Source: JBHIET01 sp046760785 | GTDB lineage: Bacteria; Chloroflexota; Anaerolineae; B4-G1 | Length of the DNA stretch: 64,000 bases | NCBI GenBank assembly: GCA_046760785.1 | Contig: JBHIET010000005.1 | Coordinates: 9,309 to 73,308, forward strand | Direction of reading: 5' to 3' | Part shown: one piece after another, positions 1 to 7,338 of the stretch | How the letters are laid out: each line of letters opens with the position of its first letter | Numbering within the stretch: position 1 is the stretch's first letter | Position numbers and translations under genes: made by a program | Notes under the pieces: generated by a model | Database searches by the model: none | What the model was told of the DNA's origin: nothing | What the model saw: only the letters and a program-made list of their open reading frames with translations

Positions 1-651
1 TTCCGTCAACCGGTGTCCGTTCCACACCAGCGGTTCGGTCACACCGCCCAGCAGGTAGAGGTCGCGCAGCTTCTTGAAGAAGTCCGGATCGAGCGCAACG
101 GCGTGTTTAAGGTTGGTCATACTGCCGGTGGCGATGAGCACGATCTCACCGGGCCGCGTGTTGACGATGTCCTTGAGGTGCCGGGCAGCCCGGTTCGTCT
201 CCGGCTCTTCGTCGGGGCCGGCCGCGCCGGGCAGCGTGGCAACATCGTTGTACCCCAGGGAGTCCAGCAGGCGGCGTGTGGTGCGGGTGGTCATCTCGAC
301 CGGGCCGTTGCAGTAAGTGGTCGTGACGCAGAGCAGATTAACACGGGGCTCGCCCAGAAGATAAAGCAGCGCCAGCCCATCGTTCACGTCGCGGAGGGGG
401 CAGCCCATCGTCAGGTCACAGTCCAGGATAACGGGGATGCGCTCGGAATAGGGGACTTTCCGCAGACGGCCCACCTGCAGGGGCTCAGCACGCCCGACGG
501 CGTAGGCCGCGACCAGGAAGACGATGAGAAGCATGAGTATGGTCGCTGCAAATGTCGCGATCAGCCAGTATAACACACCCAGCGCTGCGGTCAGGGCGAC
601 GCCGACCGCGATGAGTGTGATGGCGATCCAGAACCATGGACTGCGAAGCAA
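1..651 (-). CDS. Membrane-anchored nucleoside hydrolase, 3' part outside window
   Basis: The 217 visible residues are the N-terminal part of an inosine/uridine-preferring nucleoside hydrolase, the family that cleaves the N-glycosidic bond of nucleosides to free base and ribose. The calcium-binding Asp cluster reads DCDLTMGCPLRDVNDGLAL, followed by TTTYCNG and the later ATGSMTNL and YLLGG segments typical of the family. Two hydrophobic helices precede the catalytic domain, so the enzyme is probably membrane-tethered, unlike the usual soluble members. The best start I find is TTG at 651, after a stop at 670-672; no ATG lies upstream of the helices. The gene runs off the left edge, so its length and C-terminal catalytic residues cannot be checked. 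Confidence 0.75.
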   Translation of the reverse strand, partial: MLRSPWFWIAITLIAVGVALTAALGVLYWLIATFAATILMLLIVFLVAAYAVGRAEPLQVGRLRKVPYSERIPVILDCDLTMGCPLRDVNDGLALLYLLGEPRVNLLCVTTTYCNGPVEMTTRTTRRLLDSLGYNDVATLPGAAGPDEEPETNRAARHLKDIVNTRPGEIVLIATGSMTNLKHAVALDPDFFKKLRDLYLLGGVTEPLVWNGHRLTE

Positions 652-731
652 CGGTTCACCCGCTCTATCTCAAACAAGCTATCAACAGGGATCTCGAGGT
701 TGATTGGCGCGCATAACCGTTGGGCCTGTAA

Positions 732-750
732 GACAAGATGCAATCTTGTC
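732..750. repeat. Small palindrome GACAAGAT-gca-ATCTTGTC
   Basis: A perfect 8-bp inverted repeat with a 3-nt loop in the 185-bp gap between the nucleoside hydrolase start and the osmC stop. Related forms occur at 53290-53315 and 61393-61413, so this looks like a dispersed hairpin family. I see no gene in 652-836. Confidence 0.55.
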
Positions 751-836
751 CCACTTCATCCCAGAGCCTGTGCGCGCTGACCAAAGTTGCAGGGAGAACC
801 CGCGAAGTGCTTGTTTTGCTAACTGTGGTTGTAGGA

Positions 837-1268
837 CTACGGGCCCTCTGCCAGGCGTGACTGGACCGTGATCCCCCCTATGAGCATCTTGTGGATTGGG
901 CAATGCTTGGAGACTGCGAAGAGTCTCTTGCGCTCTTGCGGCGCAAGTCCACCGGTCAACACAATCTCCTCCGCGATCTCCTCTTTGTATTCCTGGATAC
1001 CTTCACACTGTACACAGTCGTCGGCAAAGACCCGGTCGTACTGCAGGCGTAGTTCCACCTCACGTAGATTCACGCCGTGGTGCTGGGCGTAAGTGTGCAG
1101 GACGATGGCGGTGCACGAGCCTAGCCCAGCCAACAACATTCCGTAGGGCGTCAGGTAGTGGATGTGGTCAACCGGATGGAACTGATGGTCGTCGGGATCG
1201 TGGGGGTCCAGCGACAGGATTTCAGTTTCGAACTTGCTGTTCTGACGTACAATGACAACCTCTCCCAT
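837..1268 (-). CDS. OsmC/Ohr family peroxide-reducing protein
   Basis: A 143-residue protein of the OsmC/Ohr fold. Family members reduce organic hydroperoxides with two cysteines. Here the two conserved cysteines lie in LAGLGSCTA (about residue 52) and SKHCPIHKML (about residue 122), the standard positions, and the length is normal. The ATG at 1268 is preceded by a GAGGA ribosome site. The gene closes a minus-strand run of redox genes (ferritin-like protein, ferredoxin:thioredoxin reductase, glutaredoxin), which fits peroxide detoxification. The physiological substrate and thiol reductant are not visible from sequence. Confidence 0.85.
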   Translation of the reverse strand: MGEVVIVRQNSKFETEILSLDPHDPDDHQFHPVDHIHYLTPYGMLLAGLGSCTAIVLHTYAQHHGVNLREVELRLQYDRVFADDCVQCEGIQEYKEEIAEEIVLTGGLAPQERKRLFAVSKHCPIHKMLIGGITVQSRLAEGP

Positions 1269-1300
1269 AGTTAGTCCTCGTCCTCACTTTGCCTACTCTA

Positions 1301-1849
1301 TCACCCAGTGAAAAACGGCAATTCCTCGCTATCCCACCAGGTCTGGTTCTGGGCGAGGTAATCGTGGGTGTTCTGCAGGAGGCGATAGTGCTCCTCTTCC
1401 TGACCGACCAAGAACTCGTAGGCCTGGCGGGCATGGATATCGTCCGTCCCTTGCGCACCCTGGGCGTAGAGTTCACGGGAGATACGCTCCGTCTCCAGCC
1501 CGAACTCCAGCGCGGCGATGTCCCCCTCCAGGGAAATCTCCCTGTCGGGGGTGAAGACAGGCATAGGCTCCGGCGGCTCCTCCCCCGGCAGGTCCGGGTT
1601 GGTGGGGTCCAAGGGGAAGTCCGCCTGCATCGCCTCTTCGTAGGGAAGCCAGCCTCGCCCTTCTCCCAATGCCCGGTACTCGGCCAGCAGCAGCCGCAGG
1701 TGTTGCTCCTCCTGGGCAGCCAGGTCGAGAAACATCGCCTTGCCGCGCTCGCCGAAGGCTCGCTCGGCGGCCAGGGTGTAAAAGTTGTAGCCATCCCGCT
1801 CCAGGCTCATGCCACGTCGCAAAATGCCTTTTGGTGTGTTCCAGTCCAT
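1301..1849 (-). CDS. Ferritin-like (rubrerythrin-type) diiron protein
   Basis: A 182-residue protein with two helix pairs carrying diiron ligands: SLERDGYNFY, then AQEEQHLRLL, and in the second half GLETERISRELY, then GQEEEHYRLL. The two ExxH motifs mark a ferritin-like four-helix bundle related to the rubrerythrin diiron domain. There is no rubredoxin domain in this chain; the separate rubredoxin-like protein at 2586-2765 could donate electrons. A proline/acid-rich linker of about 35 residues separates the two halves. The AGGAGG ribosome site lies 6 nt before the ATG. A peroxidase role is inferred from the family and the neighbours. Confidence 0.8.
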   Translation of the reverse strand: MDWNTPKGILRRGMSLERDGYNFYTLAAERAFGERGKAMFLDLAAQEEQHLRLLLAEYRALGEGRGWLPYEEAMQADFPLDPTNPDLPGEEPPEPMPVFTPDREISLEGDIAALEFGLETERISRELYAQGAQGTDDIHARQAYEFLVGQEEEHYRLLQNTHDYLAQNQTWWDSEELPFFTG

Positions 1850-1885
1850 TTGTGTCCTCCTCTAGTCATAGCCACGCCGTTTGTG

Positions 1886-2260
1886 TTATGTCAGCCTATC
1901 CTGCGGGCGCTGCCTCTCTGGTGGGCGGCGCTCCGGTATGGATTGAACCTCCCGCTCACCCCGCAGCACCTCGTCGGAGACGTAGAGCGCGCAGTAGCAG
2001 GCCCCCCATTCCTCCAAATCGGGGTCGCGATAGTCGCACGGGCAGATGATGTCTTTGTCCTGCGCCTTGTCCCCCGAGGCCAGCCGGCACGGGCAGGATT
2101 GGTAGCCATATCGCTGCCTGTTGATGAGCAGTCCCTCCACCAACCCTCGGGTGAATTCCTCGTCAGGGTTGAGGTTGTAGCCGGTGGACTTGGCCCAACG
2201 TTTCAAAGTCTCGTAGAGGGCATCCACCTTCTCCGGCGGGATCGAGATTTCCTCGCTCAT
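1886..2260 (-). CDS. ftrB: Ferredoxin:thioredoxin reductase catalytic (beta) subunit
   Basis: A 124-residue protein with the FTR beta cysteine pattern CPC, CPC and CYC, which binds a [4Fe-4S] cluster next to a redox-active disulfide. The enzyme passes electrons from reduced ferredoxin to thioredoxin-like proteins. The ATG at 2260 overlaps the stop of the glutaredoxin gene as ATGA, so the two are translationally coupled and probably partners. The C-terminal tail after the last CxC is charged and proline-rich. No alpha (variable) subunit is present, as is usual for non-photosynthetic bacteria. Confidence 0.9.
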   Translation of the reverse strand: MSEEISIPPEKVDALYETLKRWAKSTGYNLNPDEEFTRGLVEGLLINRQRYGYQSCPCRLASGDKAQDKDIICPCDYRDPDLEEWGACYCALYVSDEVLRGEREVQSIPERRPPERQRPQDRLT

Positions 2261-2547
2261 AGCCCCAGTGCCTCCTTCAGCTTCTCCGGATTGTACCCCA
2301 CCACGCATTGCCTGCCGTCCAGCACGATAGTAGGGAATGAGACAGCCGGGTTCCAACGGCGAACCTGTTCCACCGCTTCTTCCCGCTCTTGGCCCTTGAG
2401 CAGATCTATGTAGACGAAGTCGAATTCCACACCCTGGTCTTCCAGGAATTGCCGCGTCCGTTTGCACCAGATGCAGGTAGATAGGCCGTAGAACATGGTG
2501 TGGTGTTCACTGCGGGAACCAAGGATATTGCCTCGCGCCTCTGGCAT
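2257..2547 (-). CDS. Glutaredoxin/NrdH-like thioredoxin-fold protein
   Basis: A 96-residue thioredoxin-fold protein with the active site CIWCKRT near the N-terminus, a cis-Pro segment VSFPTIVLDG and the C-terminal GYNPEKLKEAL helix typical of glutaredoxin/NrdH proteins. The ATG at 2547 has GAGGAGG upstream; a GTG two codons earlier is possible. Coupling to ftrB by an ATGA overlap implies it is the thiol carrier reduced by the ferredoxin-dependent reductase. It may deliver reducing power to OsmC or other peroxidases encoded nearby; that is inference. Confidence 0.85.
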   Translation of the reverse strand: MPEARGNILGSRSEHHTMFYGLSTCIWCKRTRQFLEDQGVEFDFVYIDLLKGQEREEAVEQVRRWNPAVSFPTIVLDGRQCVVGYNPEKLKEALGL

Positions 2548-2585
2548 GGACACCTCCTCGTGAGTATATACAGTTGTGCGGCTCG

Positions 2586-2765
2586 CTACCGCTTCTGCCC
2601 AATCTGCGGGTCAATGTTGCCTGGCCCGCCACACTCGGGAGTGTAGCAGGTGGCATCCACAAAGTGGCATTTCTCCTTGCAACTGGGGCAGACCTCCGGT
2701 GGCTGGGAGGCCTCGAGCGTGTAGCCGCAATTAGAGCACTTCCACCAATTCTTGGTCTCCTCCAT
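2586..2765 (-). CDS. Small rubredoxin-like zinc/iron protein
   Basis: A 59-residue protein with two CxxC knuckles, WKCSNCGY and CPSCKEKC, plus an additional pair of cysteines in DATCYTPECGGPG. The first part is a rubredoxin-like domain as found on rubrerythrins; the C-terminal CYTPECGGPGNIDP tail recurs in small anaerobe proteins of this type. It probably carries electrons to diiron peroxidases such as the ferritin-like protein at 1301-1849. The start is ATG at 2765 after a weak purine-rich site. It could instead bind zinc. Confidence 0.75.
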   Translation of the reverse strand: MEETKNWWKCSNCGYTLEASQPPEVCPSCKEKCHFVDATCYTPECGGPGNIDPQIGQKR

Positions 2766-2801
2766 CGATCCTCTCCTTTCTGGATTTGTTTGACGAGTCT
2801 C

Positions 2802-3059
2802 TTATGGCCCGTAGGTTTCCACCAGATAATCCACGAGAACTGCCTGCTCATCCTCTTCCAGCTCTGCCCCCCTGCCTACCATCAGGGTGACGATCCGATT
2901 CCACTCCTCGCTGGTCCTATGTGCTTGCTTCACCCGGTCCAGGCTATGGCAGACGGTGCAGCGTTCCTGCAAGAGTTTCTCGCCCTCAGGGTGACCACAG
3001 GCCACCAGGAGGCCAGCCATAACAACCGGCAGAATAAGCCACACCCAAGCCCTTTTCAC
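2802..3059 (-). CDS. Small c-type cytochrome lipoprotein
   Basis: An 85-residue exported monoheme cytochrome. It has a short signal peptide ending in the lipobox LVAC, one heme-binding motif CTVCH, and a downstream Met (TLMVGRGAEL) that could be the distal heme ligand. The gene ends just 12 bp before, and is co-directional with, the Tat-exported molybdopterin lipoprotein gene upstream of it, so the two probably form an extracytoplasmic electron-transfer pair. The length is at the low end for class I cytochromes c. Confidence 0.8.
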   Translation of the reverse strand: MKRAWVWLILPVVMAGLLVACGHPEGEKLLQERCTVCHSLDRVKQAHRTSEEWNRIVTLMVGRGAELEEDEQAVLVDYLVETYGP

Positions 3060-3071
3060 CTCTGCACCCCC

Positions 3072-3839
3072 TCAGTAGTCAGTAATCTCTCCCCCTTCAA
3101 TCTCACGTGCCTCGCCCAGGTCTAGCGGAAAGTCACGGCCGGGCTGGATCGTCCCATCAGCCGAGTAGGGGCCCACGGTGGGCCAGTACCCTTTCTTCTG
3201 CTCGGTCTCAAACCGCAGACTTGTGATCACCTTGGGGCCCTTGTAGCCGTACTTGGGCGGCACCACCAACCGCAGCGGTGCGCCGAACTCGTCCAGCAAC
3301 GGCTCCCCGTCCATCTCGTAGGCAAAAAGGACGCGGGATTGGGAGAGTTCTTCGATGGAGAGGGATTCATAGTAACCATCGGCACACTCGAAATAGACCC
3401 ACGCCGCCTTCGGCAGCGGCCGTACGATCTCGGCCAGCGCGTCGTAGGTGAACCCCGCCCAGGATGCCCGGGCCGACCAGCACTCCACGCACTTCATCCG
3501 CGTATCCTGCTCCACCCTGGGCCAAGCCAACAGGTCGCCCAATGAGAGAGATTGCGGGGCTTCCACCAGCCCCTCGACGGTCAGCCGCCACTGGTCGTGC
3601 TCTATCGGGATGTAGCGCCGGAAGTAGCGGACGTTCCAGTTGGGTTTGATCGCCGGACGGTTCTCGTTGGTCAATACTCTCTCCCTGGACTGCGTCGGAT
3701 GGGGCAGCGTCGGCGTCTCGACAACTTCCAGGCTGGGCGTTGCCCGCTGAGACGGCTCACAGGCGGCCGCCAATCCTCCCAACGCGGTCAAAGCGGCCAC
3801 ACGGAGGAAGCGCCGGCGCGTCCACTTTCGTTGATTCAT
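3072..3839 (-). CDS. Tat-exported molybdopterin oxidoreductase (sulfite oxidase/MsrP fold)
   Basis: A 255-residue protein of the sulfite oxidase-like molybdopterin fold. The N-terminus has the twin-arginine motif RRRFLR and then the lipobox LAAAC, so it is predicted to be a Tat-secreted lipoprotein carrying folded cofactor. The likely molybdenum ligand is in MKCVECWS, and the C-terminal half has the usual LRLVVPPKYGYKGPK segment. MsrP relatives reduce methionine sulfoxide in envelope proteins, others oxidise sulfite; the substrate cannot be assigned. The adjacent cytochrome c gene suggests electrons are exchanged through heme rather than an MsrQ-like membrane protein, which is absent here. 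Start ATG 3839 is chosen because it places the Tat motif at the N-terminus. Confidence 0.85.
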   Translation of the reverse strand: MNQRKWTRRRFLRVAALTALGGLAAACEPSQRATPSLEVVETPTLPHPTQSRERVLTNENRPAIKPNWNVRYFRRYIPIEHDQWRLTVEGLVEAPQSLSLGDLLAWPRVEQDTRMKCVECWSARASWAGFTYDALAEIVRPLPKAAWVYFECADGYYESLSIEELSQSRVLFAYEMDGEPLLDEFGAPLRLVVPPKYGYKGPKVITSLRFETEQKKGYWPTVGPYSADGTIQPGRDFPLDLGEAREIEGGEITDY

Positions 3840-3874
3840 TGCCCTGTCTCCGATCCAAGCGCCAAGGCGGCTAG

Positions 3875-4594
3875 TTAGACTGCTCCGTAGATAGGAATGC
3901 GCGCACCGTTGATAGAAGCGGCACCATCGGAGCAGAGGAAATGCATCGTCGCGGCGATGTGCTCCGGCTCCACCCACTTGCGCGGGTCGGCCCTGGGCAT
4001 TGCGTCTCGGTTGGCAGGAGTGTCAATGATGCTGGGCAGGATCACGTTGGCAGTGACGCCGGTTCCCTTGACCTCGGCGGCTATAACCTCGGTCAGCGTG
4101 ATCAGTCCCATCTTGGAGACCGCGTAAGCGGCTTGCTTGGCCCTCGGCGCGACGGCGGACTTGGAACTGACGTGGACAACACGCCCCCAGCCAGCCTCCA
4201 GCATATGGGGCAGCACTGCCCGCGAGAGTAGAAACGCCGAGCGCAGGTTGAGCGCCAGCATGCGGTTCCACTCCTCGACCGGTGTCTCTCCCACCGGCTT
4301 GCCGCCGCTCCACCCGCCGACGGTGTTCAGCAGCACGTCCACCCGGCCAAAGCGCTCCACGACGGCTTCCACCAGGCTCTCGATACCCTCGGCCTGGGTG
4401 ACGTCGGCCGCTACGGTGCAGATGCACTCGGCGGGCAAACCGATCACGGCGACAAGCCGCTCCAGCTTCCGCTCCGACCGTCCGTTGAGCGCCAGTCGGG
4501 CCTCCGTCCGGGCGAATTCTCGCGCCACGGCGGATCCCAACGCCCCCGTCGCTCCGGTGATCAAAACCACCTTATCGTGCAGCACATCAGACAT
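3875..4594 (-). CDS. SDR-family NAD(P)-dependent oxidoreductase
   Basis: A 239-residue classical short-chain dehydrogenase/reductase. The cofactor motif TGATGALG is at residue 14, the catalytic triad is seen as Ser in VSSKSAVA and Tyr/Lys in YAVSK, and the C-terminal ILPSIIDTPANR loop is typical. The NAG motif is altered to NTVGG. The substrate cannot be deduced. It lies between the molybdopterin protein and the korB-like gene on the same strand with short spacings. Confidence 0.85.
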   Translation of the reverse strand: MSDVLHDKVVLITGATGALGSAVAREFARTEARLALNGRSERKLERLVAVIGLPAECICTVAADVTQAEGIESLVEAVVERFGRVDVLLNTVGGWSGGKPVGETPVEEWNRMLALNLRSAFLLSRAVLPHMLEAGWGRVVHVSSKSAVAPRAKQAAYAVSKMGLITLTEVIAAEVKGTGVTANVILPSIIDTPANRDAMPRADPRKWVEPEHIAATMHFLCSDGAASINGARIPIYGAV

Positions 4595-4630
4595 TGGTCT
4601 CGCTCCTTCCTCCTTGGCTCCTTTTTGCCA

Positions 4631-5503
4631 CTAGACGAGTTCCGCCCGCAGCGCCTCTATTTGCTCCGGTCGTAGCTTTCCCAGCGGTTGCTGTACCAGC
4701 GGCCCGGCCTCCAGCGGAAGGACCTGCTCCTCGTAGGTCGGGAGCGGCTTGTCCCGGTAGACGATGCCGATGGGGATGCGCTCTCCCCACTCCTGCGCCC
4801 TGACCCAGGCCGTCGTTCGATCCCGAGGGTCGTACCCTTCTTCATCCTCCAGCTTGTAGACCCGTTCCCTGTAGAAGTCATAAGCGCTGGCCCGGTTAAA
4901 GGTGACGCAGGGCTGGAGCACGTCCACCAGGGCGTACCCTGGATGCTGTAACGCCTCGCCGATGAGCCAGACCAGGTGACGCAACTCGCCCGCATAGCCC
5001 CGGGCTACAAAGGTGGCTCCGGCAGCGATGGCTAGTGACAGCGGCTGCACTGGCCTGTCAATAGCCCCTTCCGGCGAAGTAGGCGTGCGCATGCCTGGCT
5101 CGCTGGTGGGGGAGTACTGGCCCTTCGTCAGACCGTAGACCCGGTTGTCCTGTACGACGTCCACCAGATCAATGTTGCGCCGAATGGCGTGCAGCCAGTG
5201 GCCCAACCCCATGCCATATCCGTCACCGTCGCCGTGGACAGTCATAATCTTGAGGCTATGGTTGGCCAGCCTGGCCCCGGTGGCCACTGCCAATGCCCGA
5301 CCGTGAATGGTGTGAAAACCATTGACCTTCATATAGTGTGGTAATTTGCTCCCGCAGCCGATGCCGGTGAACACAACCACTTCGTGAGGCGCGATGTTCT
5401 GCTCAGCCAGGGCCATTTTGATCGCGTTCAAAATGCCATAGTTGCCGCATCCCTTGCACCAGGTAGGCCGCTTGGGGTTGTCGAAGTCCCTTCTCGTAAG
5501 CAT
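4631..5503 (-). CDS. korB: 2-oxoacid:ferredoxin oxidoreductase beta subunit
   Basis: A 290-residue beta subunit that binds thiamine diphosphate and an iron-sulfur cluster. The N-terminal WCKGCGNYG and GIGCGSK motifs supply cluster cysteines, and HGDGDGYGMG is the TPP-binding GDG motif. Together with the fused gamma-alpha subunit it oxidatively decarboxylates a 2-oxoacid (2-oxoglutarate or pyruvate type) to the acyl-CoA and reduces ferredoxin. Its start lies 2 nt after the stop of the korA gene, so the pair is an operon. This two-gene layout matches KorAB, and substrate preference is inferred from that only. Confidence 0.9.
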   Translation of the reverse strand: MLTRRDFDNPKRPTWCKGCGNYGILNAIKMALAEQNIAPHEVVVFTGIGCGSKLPHYMKVNGFHTIHGRALAVATGARLANHSLKIMTVHGDGDGYGMGLGHWLHAIRRNIDLVDVVQDNRVYGLTKGQYSPTSEPGMRTPTSPEGAIDRPVQPLSLAIAAGATFVARGYAGELRHLVWLIGEALQHPGYALVDVLQPCVTFNRASAYDFYRERVYKLEDEEGYDPRDRTTAWVRAQEWGERIPIGIVYRDKPLPTYEEQVLPLEAGPLVQQPLGKLRPEQIEALRAELV

Positions 5504-5505
5504 CT

Positions 5506-7326
5506 CTACGCCTCCGTTTGAGTTTCGGGTTTCGAGTTAACCTGCAACTCGCAACTCATGACGTATTCTGGAGTAAAAGCACGGCCATCATACCTGAGGA
5601 TGATTTCATCCACCGCCCGGCCGGTCTTGGCCCGGATGAGCGTCGCCAGTTGGGCGGTGGCGTTTCCTTCCACACCGACGAGCCGCCTGGCTGGCTTCAG
5701 GGCCGCCGTCACCGCCTCTGTCGGGAAGGGCCACAGGTCCACAAAATGCAGGAGGTTGGCTCGACCTGTCCTGAGCGAAGTCGAAGGTGCCGCTCGCCCC
5801 GCGTTCAGCCGATCCACCGCCTCCCGCAGTGGGCCGTAGGTGGAGCCCCAGCAGACGAAAGTGACCTCCACATTATCAGGCCCGTACCGTGTGGGGCCGG
5901 ACATCTCCCCGACCATGCCGGTCAGCTTGCGCTGCCGTTTCTCCGTCTGGGCCGTGCGCATCTCCGCTTCTTCGGTGATCGCCCCGCTCTCGTCGTGCTC
6001 GTTTCCGGCAGCGACGTAGACCGCATTGGGATGTCCGGGCAGCGCCCGTGGCGAGACACCCGAACTTGTCCTGAGCCCTGTCGAAGAGTCTGTGATACGA
6101 TAGCGCAGGTACTTCCCTTCCAGCGCATCCAACTCCGCTGCGCTCAACAGCGCTCCCCGGTCAATCTCCACCGCCTCGAAGTCAAAGGCATCGAGTTCCA
6201 GCGTGCGCACTGCCACGGCCAGGTAGTGGTCGCTGAGCACCAGGGCCGGCGTCTGGTACTTTTCTGCCAGGTTGAAGGCGCGCCAGCCGGCCGTGAAGCA
6301 TTCCTCGTGAGTGCCGGGGGCCAACAGGAAGCGGGGAAACTCTCCCTGCGAAGCGTGAAGCATAAAGAGCATATCCCCCTGCTCTTGGCGCGTGGGCAAA
6401 CCGGTAGAAGGCCCCGGTCGTTGGGCATTATAGATGACGACCGGCGTCTCCGTCATTCCGGCCAGCCCCAGCGCCTCCACCATCAGTGCAAATCCCCCAC
6501 CTGAGGTCGGCACCAGCGCCCGCGCTCCCACGTGAGCGGCTCCGATGGCCATGTTAATCGCCGCGATCTCGTCCTCGGTATGTTTGGTCACCACGCCATA
6601 ACGGGCCGCGTGGGCCGCCATCCAGTGCAGCACCGGTGACCCTGGCGTCATCGGGTAGCCGGCCACGAAGCGACAGCCCCCCGCCAGCGCCCCCAGGGAG
6701 AACGCCTGAGTGCCATTGACCACCATCCGGGGTGGCGCGTCTGGTATCATCTTCAGCTTGAAGGGGAAATCGGCAGCGTACACTCTCCCTTCCCGATAAC
6801 CGGCCTCTGCGGCTGCCAGGTTGCCGTCCACCATTGTCTGGCCCTTGCGGGCAAAGTTCTGGCGGATGACGCTCTCCATAGGCTCCAGGGCGAAGCCGGT
6901 CATCCCTGCCGCGACGCCCAACGCCACGGTGTTGCGCGCCAACACGGTCCCGGCCTTCTCTTTGGCGATGTCGCTCAGGGGTATGCCCAGATAGCGAACG
7001 GCGTCTCCCGGTGGCTGCTCCGCCGGCACCTGGGTTGAGTCATAGACGATAACTCCTCCCTTGACAATCTTGTCCCGATGGCGCGGGATCGTCTCTTCGG
7101 TCAGCGCCAGCAACAGGTGCACCGGCTCCGTGTGGGAGTAGAGCGGCCGGTCGCTCACGCGGATGGAGAAGAAGTTGTGCCCGCCCCGGATACGCGAGTA
7201 ATAGTCGGGCAGGCCAAAAATGTGCAACCCACCCCGGGCCAGCGCCTTGCAGAACCCGGCGCCGCTGGACTCCACCCCGTCGCCCGCCGCCCCGCCGATC
7301 CTGATGGTCATCTCGTTGGTTGTCAT
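5506..7326 (-). CDS. korA: 2-oxoacid:ferredoxin oxidoreductase, fused gamma-alpha subunit
   Basis: A 606-residue fusion. Residues 1-190 form the gamma domain (RIGGAAGDGVESSG at the start) and residues 200-580 the alpha pyrimidine-binding and C-terminal domains (GYPMTPGSP; TSGGGFALM). The alpha chain carries two in-frame copies of a short dispersed repeat, giving the peptides STSLRTG near residue 517 and STGLRTSSG near residue 416; both lie in predicted surface linkers. A GGAGGG ribosome site precedes ATG 7326. The gene is downstream of a ZIP transporter with a 12-bp gap. It would supply reduced ferredoxin for the ferredoxin-linked thiol and rubredoxin systems on either side. Confidence 0.9.
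   Translation of the reverse strand: MTTNEMTIRIGGAAGDGVESSGAGFCKALARGGLHIFGLPDYYSRIRGGHNFFSIRVSDRPLYSHTEPVHLLLALTEETIPRHRDKIVKGGVIVYDSTQVPAEQPPGDAVRYLGIPLSDIAKEKAGTVLARNTVALGVAAGMTGFALEPMESVIRQNFARKGQTMVDGNLAAAEAGYREGRVYAADFPFKLKMIPDAPPRMVVNGTQAFSLGALAGGCRFVAGYPMTPGSPVLHWMAAHAARYGVVTKHTEDEIAAINMAIGAAHVGARALVPTSGGGFALMVEALGLAGMTETPVVIYNAQRPGPSTGLPTRQEQGDMLFMLHASQGEFPRFLLAPGTHEECFTAGWRAFNLAEKYQTPALVLSDHYLAVAVRTLELDAFDFEAVEIDRGALLSAAELDALEGKYLRYRITDSSTGLRTSSGVSPRALPGHPNAVYVAAGNEHDESGAITEEAEMRTAQTEKRQRKLTGMVGEMSGPTRYGPDNVEVTFVCWGSTYGPLREAVDRLNAGRAAPSTSLRTGRANLLHFVDLWPFPTEAVTAALKPARRLVGVEGNATAQLATLIRAKTGRAVDEIILRYDGRAFTPEYVMSCELQVNSKPETQTEA
5767..5787. repeat. In-frame copy of the TCCTGAGC-n-GTCGAAGG dispersed repeat
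   Basis: A copy of a short, partly palindromic repeat lies in the coding sequence of korA (core TCCTGAGCGAAGTCGAAGG). Other copies are at 6066-6088, 12984-13008, 46726-46748 and 60389-60420, all inside genes and all keeping the frame. Confidence 0.75.
6066..6088. repeat. Second in-frame dispersed repeat in korA
   Basis: Core TCCTGAGCCCTGTCGAAG, the same family as 5767-5787, about 300 bp away in the same gene. It codes for a Ser/Thr/Gly-rich linker in the alpha domain. Confidence 0.7.
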
Positions 7327-7338
7327 ACTTCCCTCCGC

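Noticed and set aside
1289..2413. Long plus-strand reading frame of 374 codons
   Set aside because: It is antisense to the ferritin-like and ftrB genes, which have clear families; the GC-rich codon pattern creates such mirror frames.
5518..6504. Plus-strand reading frame of 328 codons opposite korA
   Set aside because: No family features; it mirrors the korA codon pattern.
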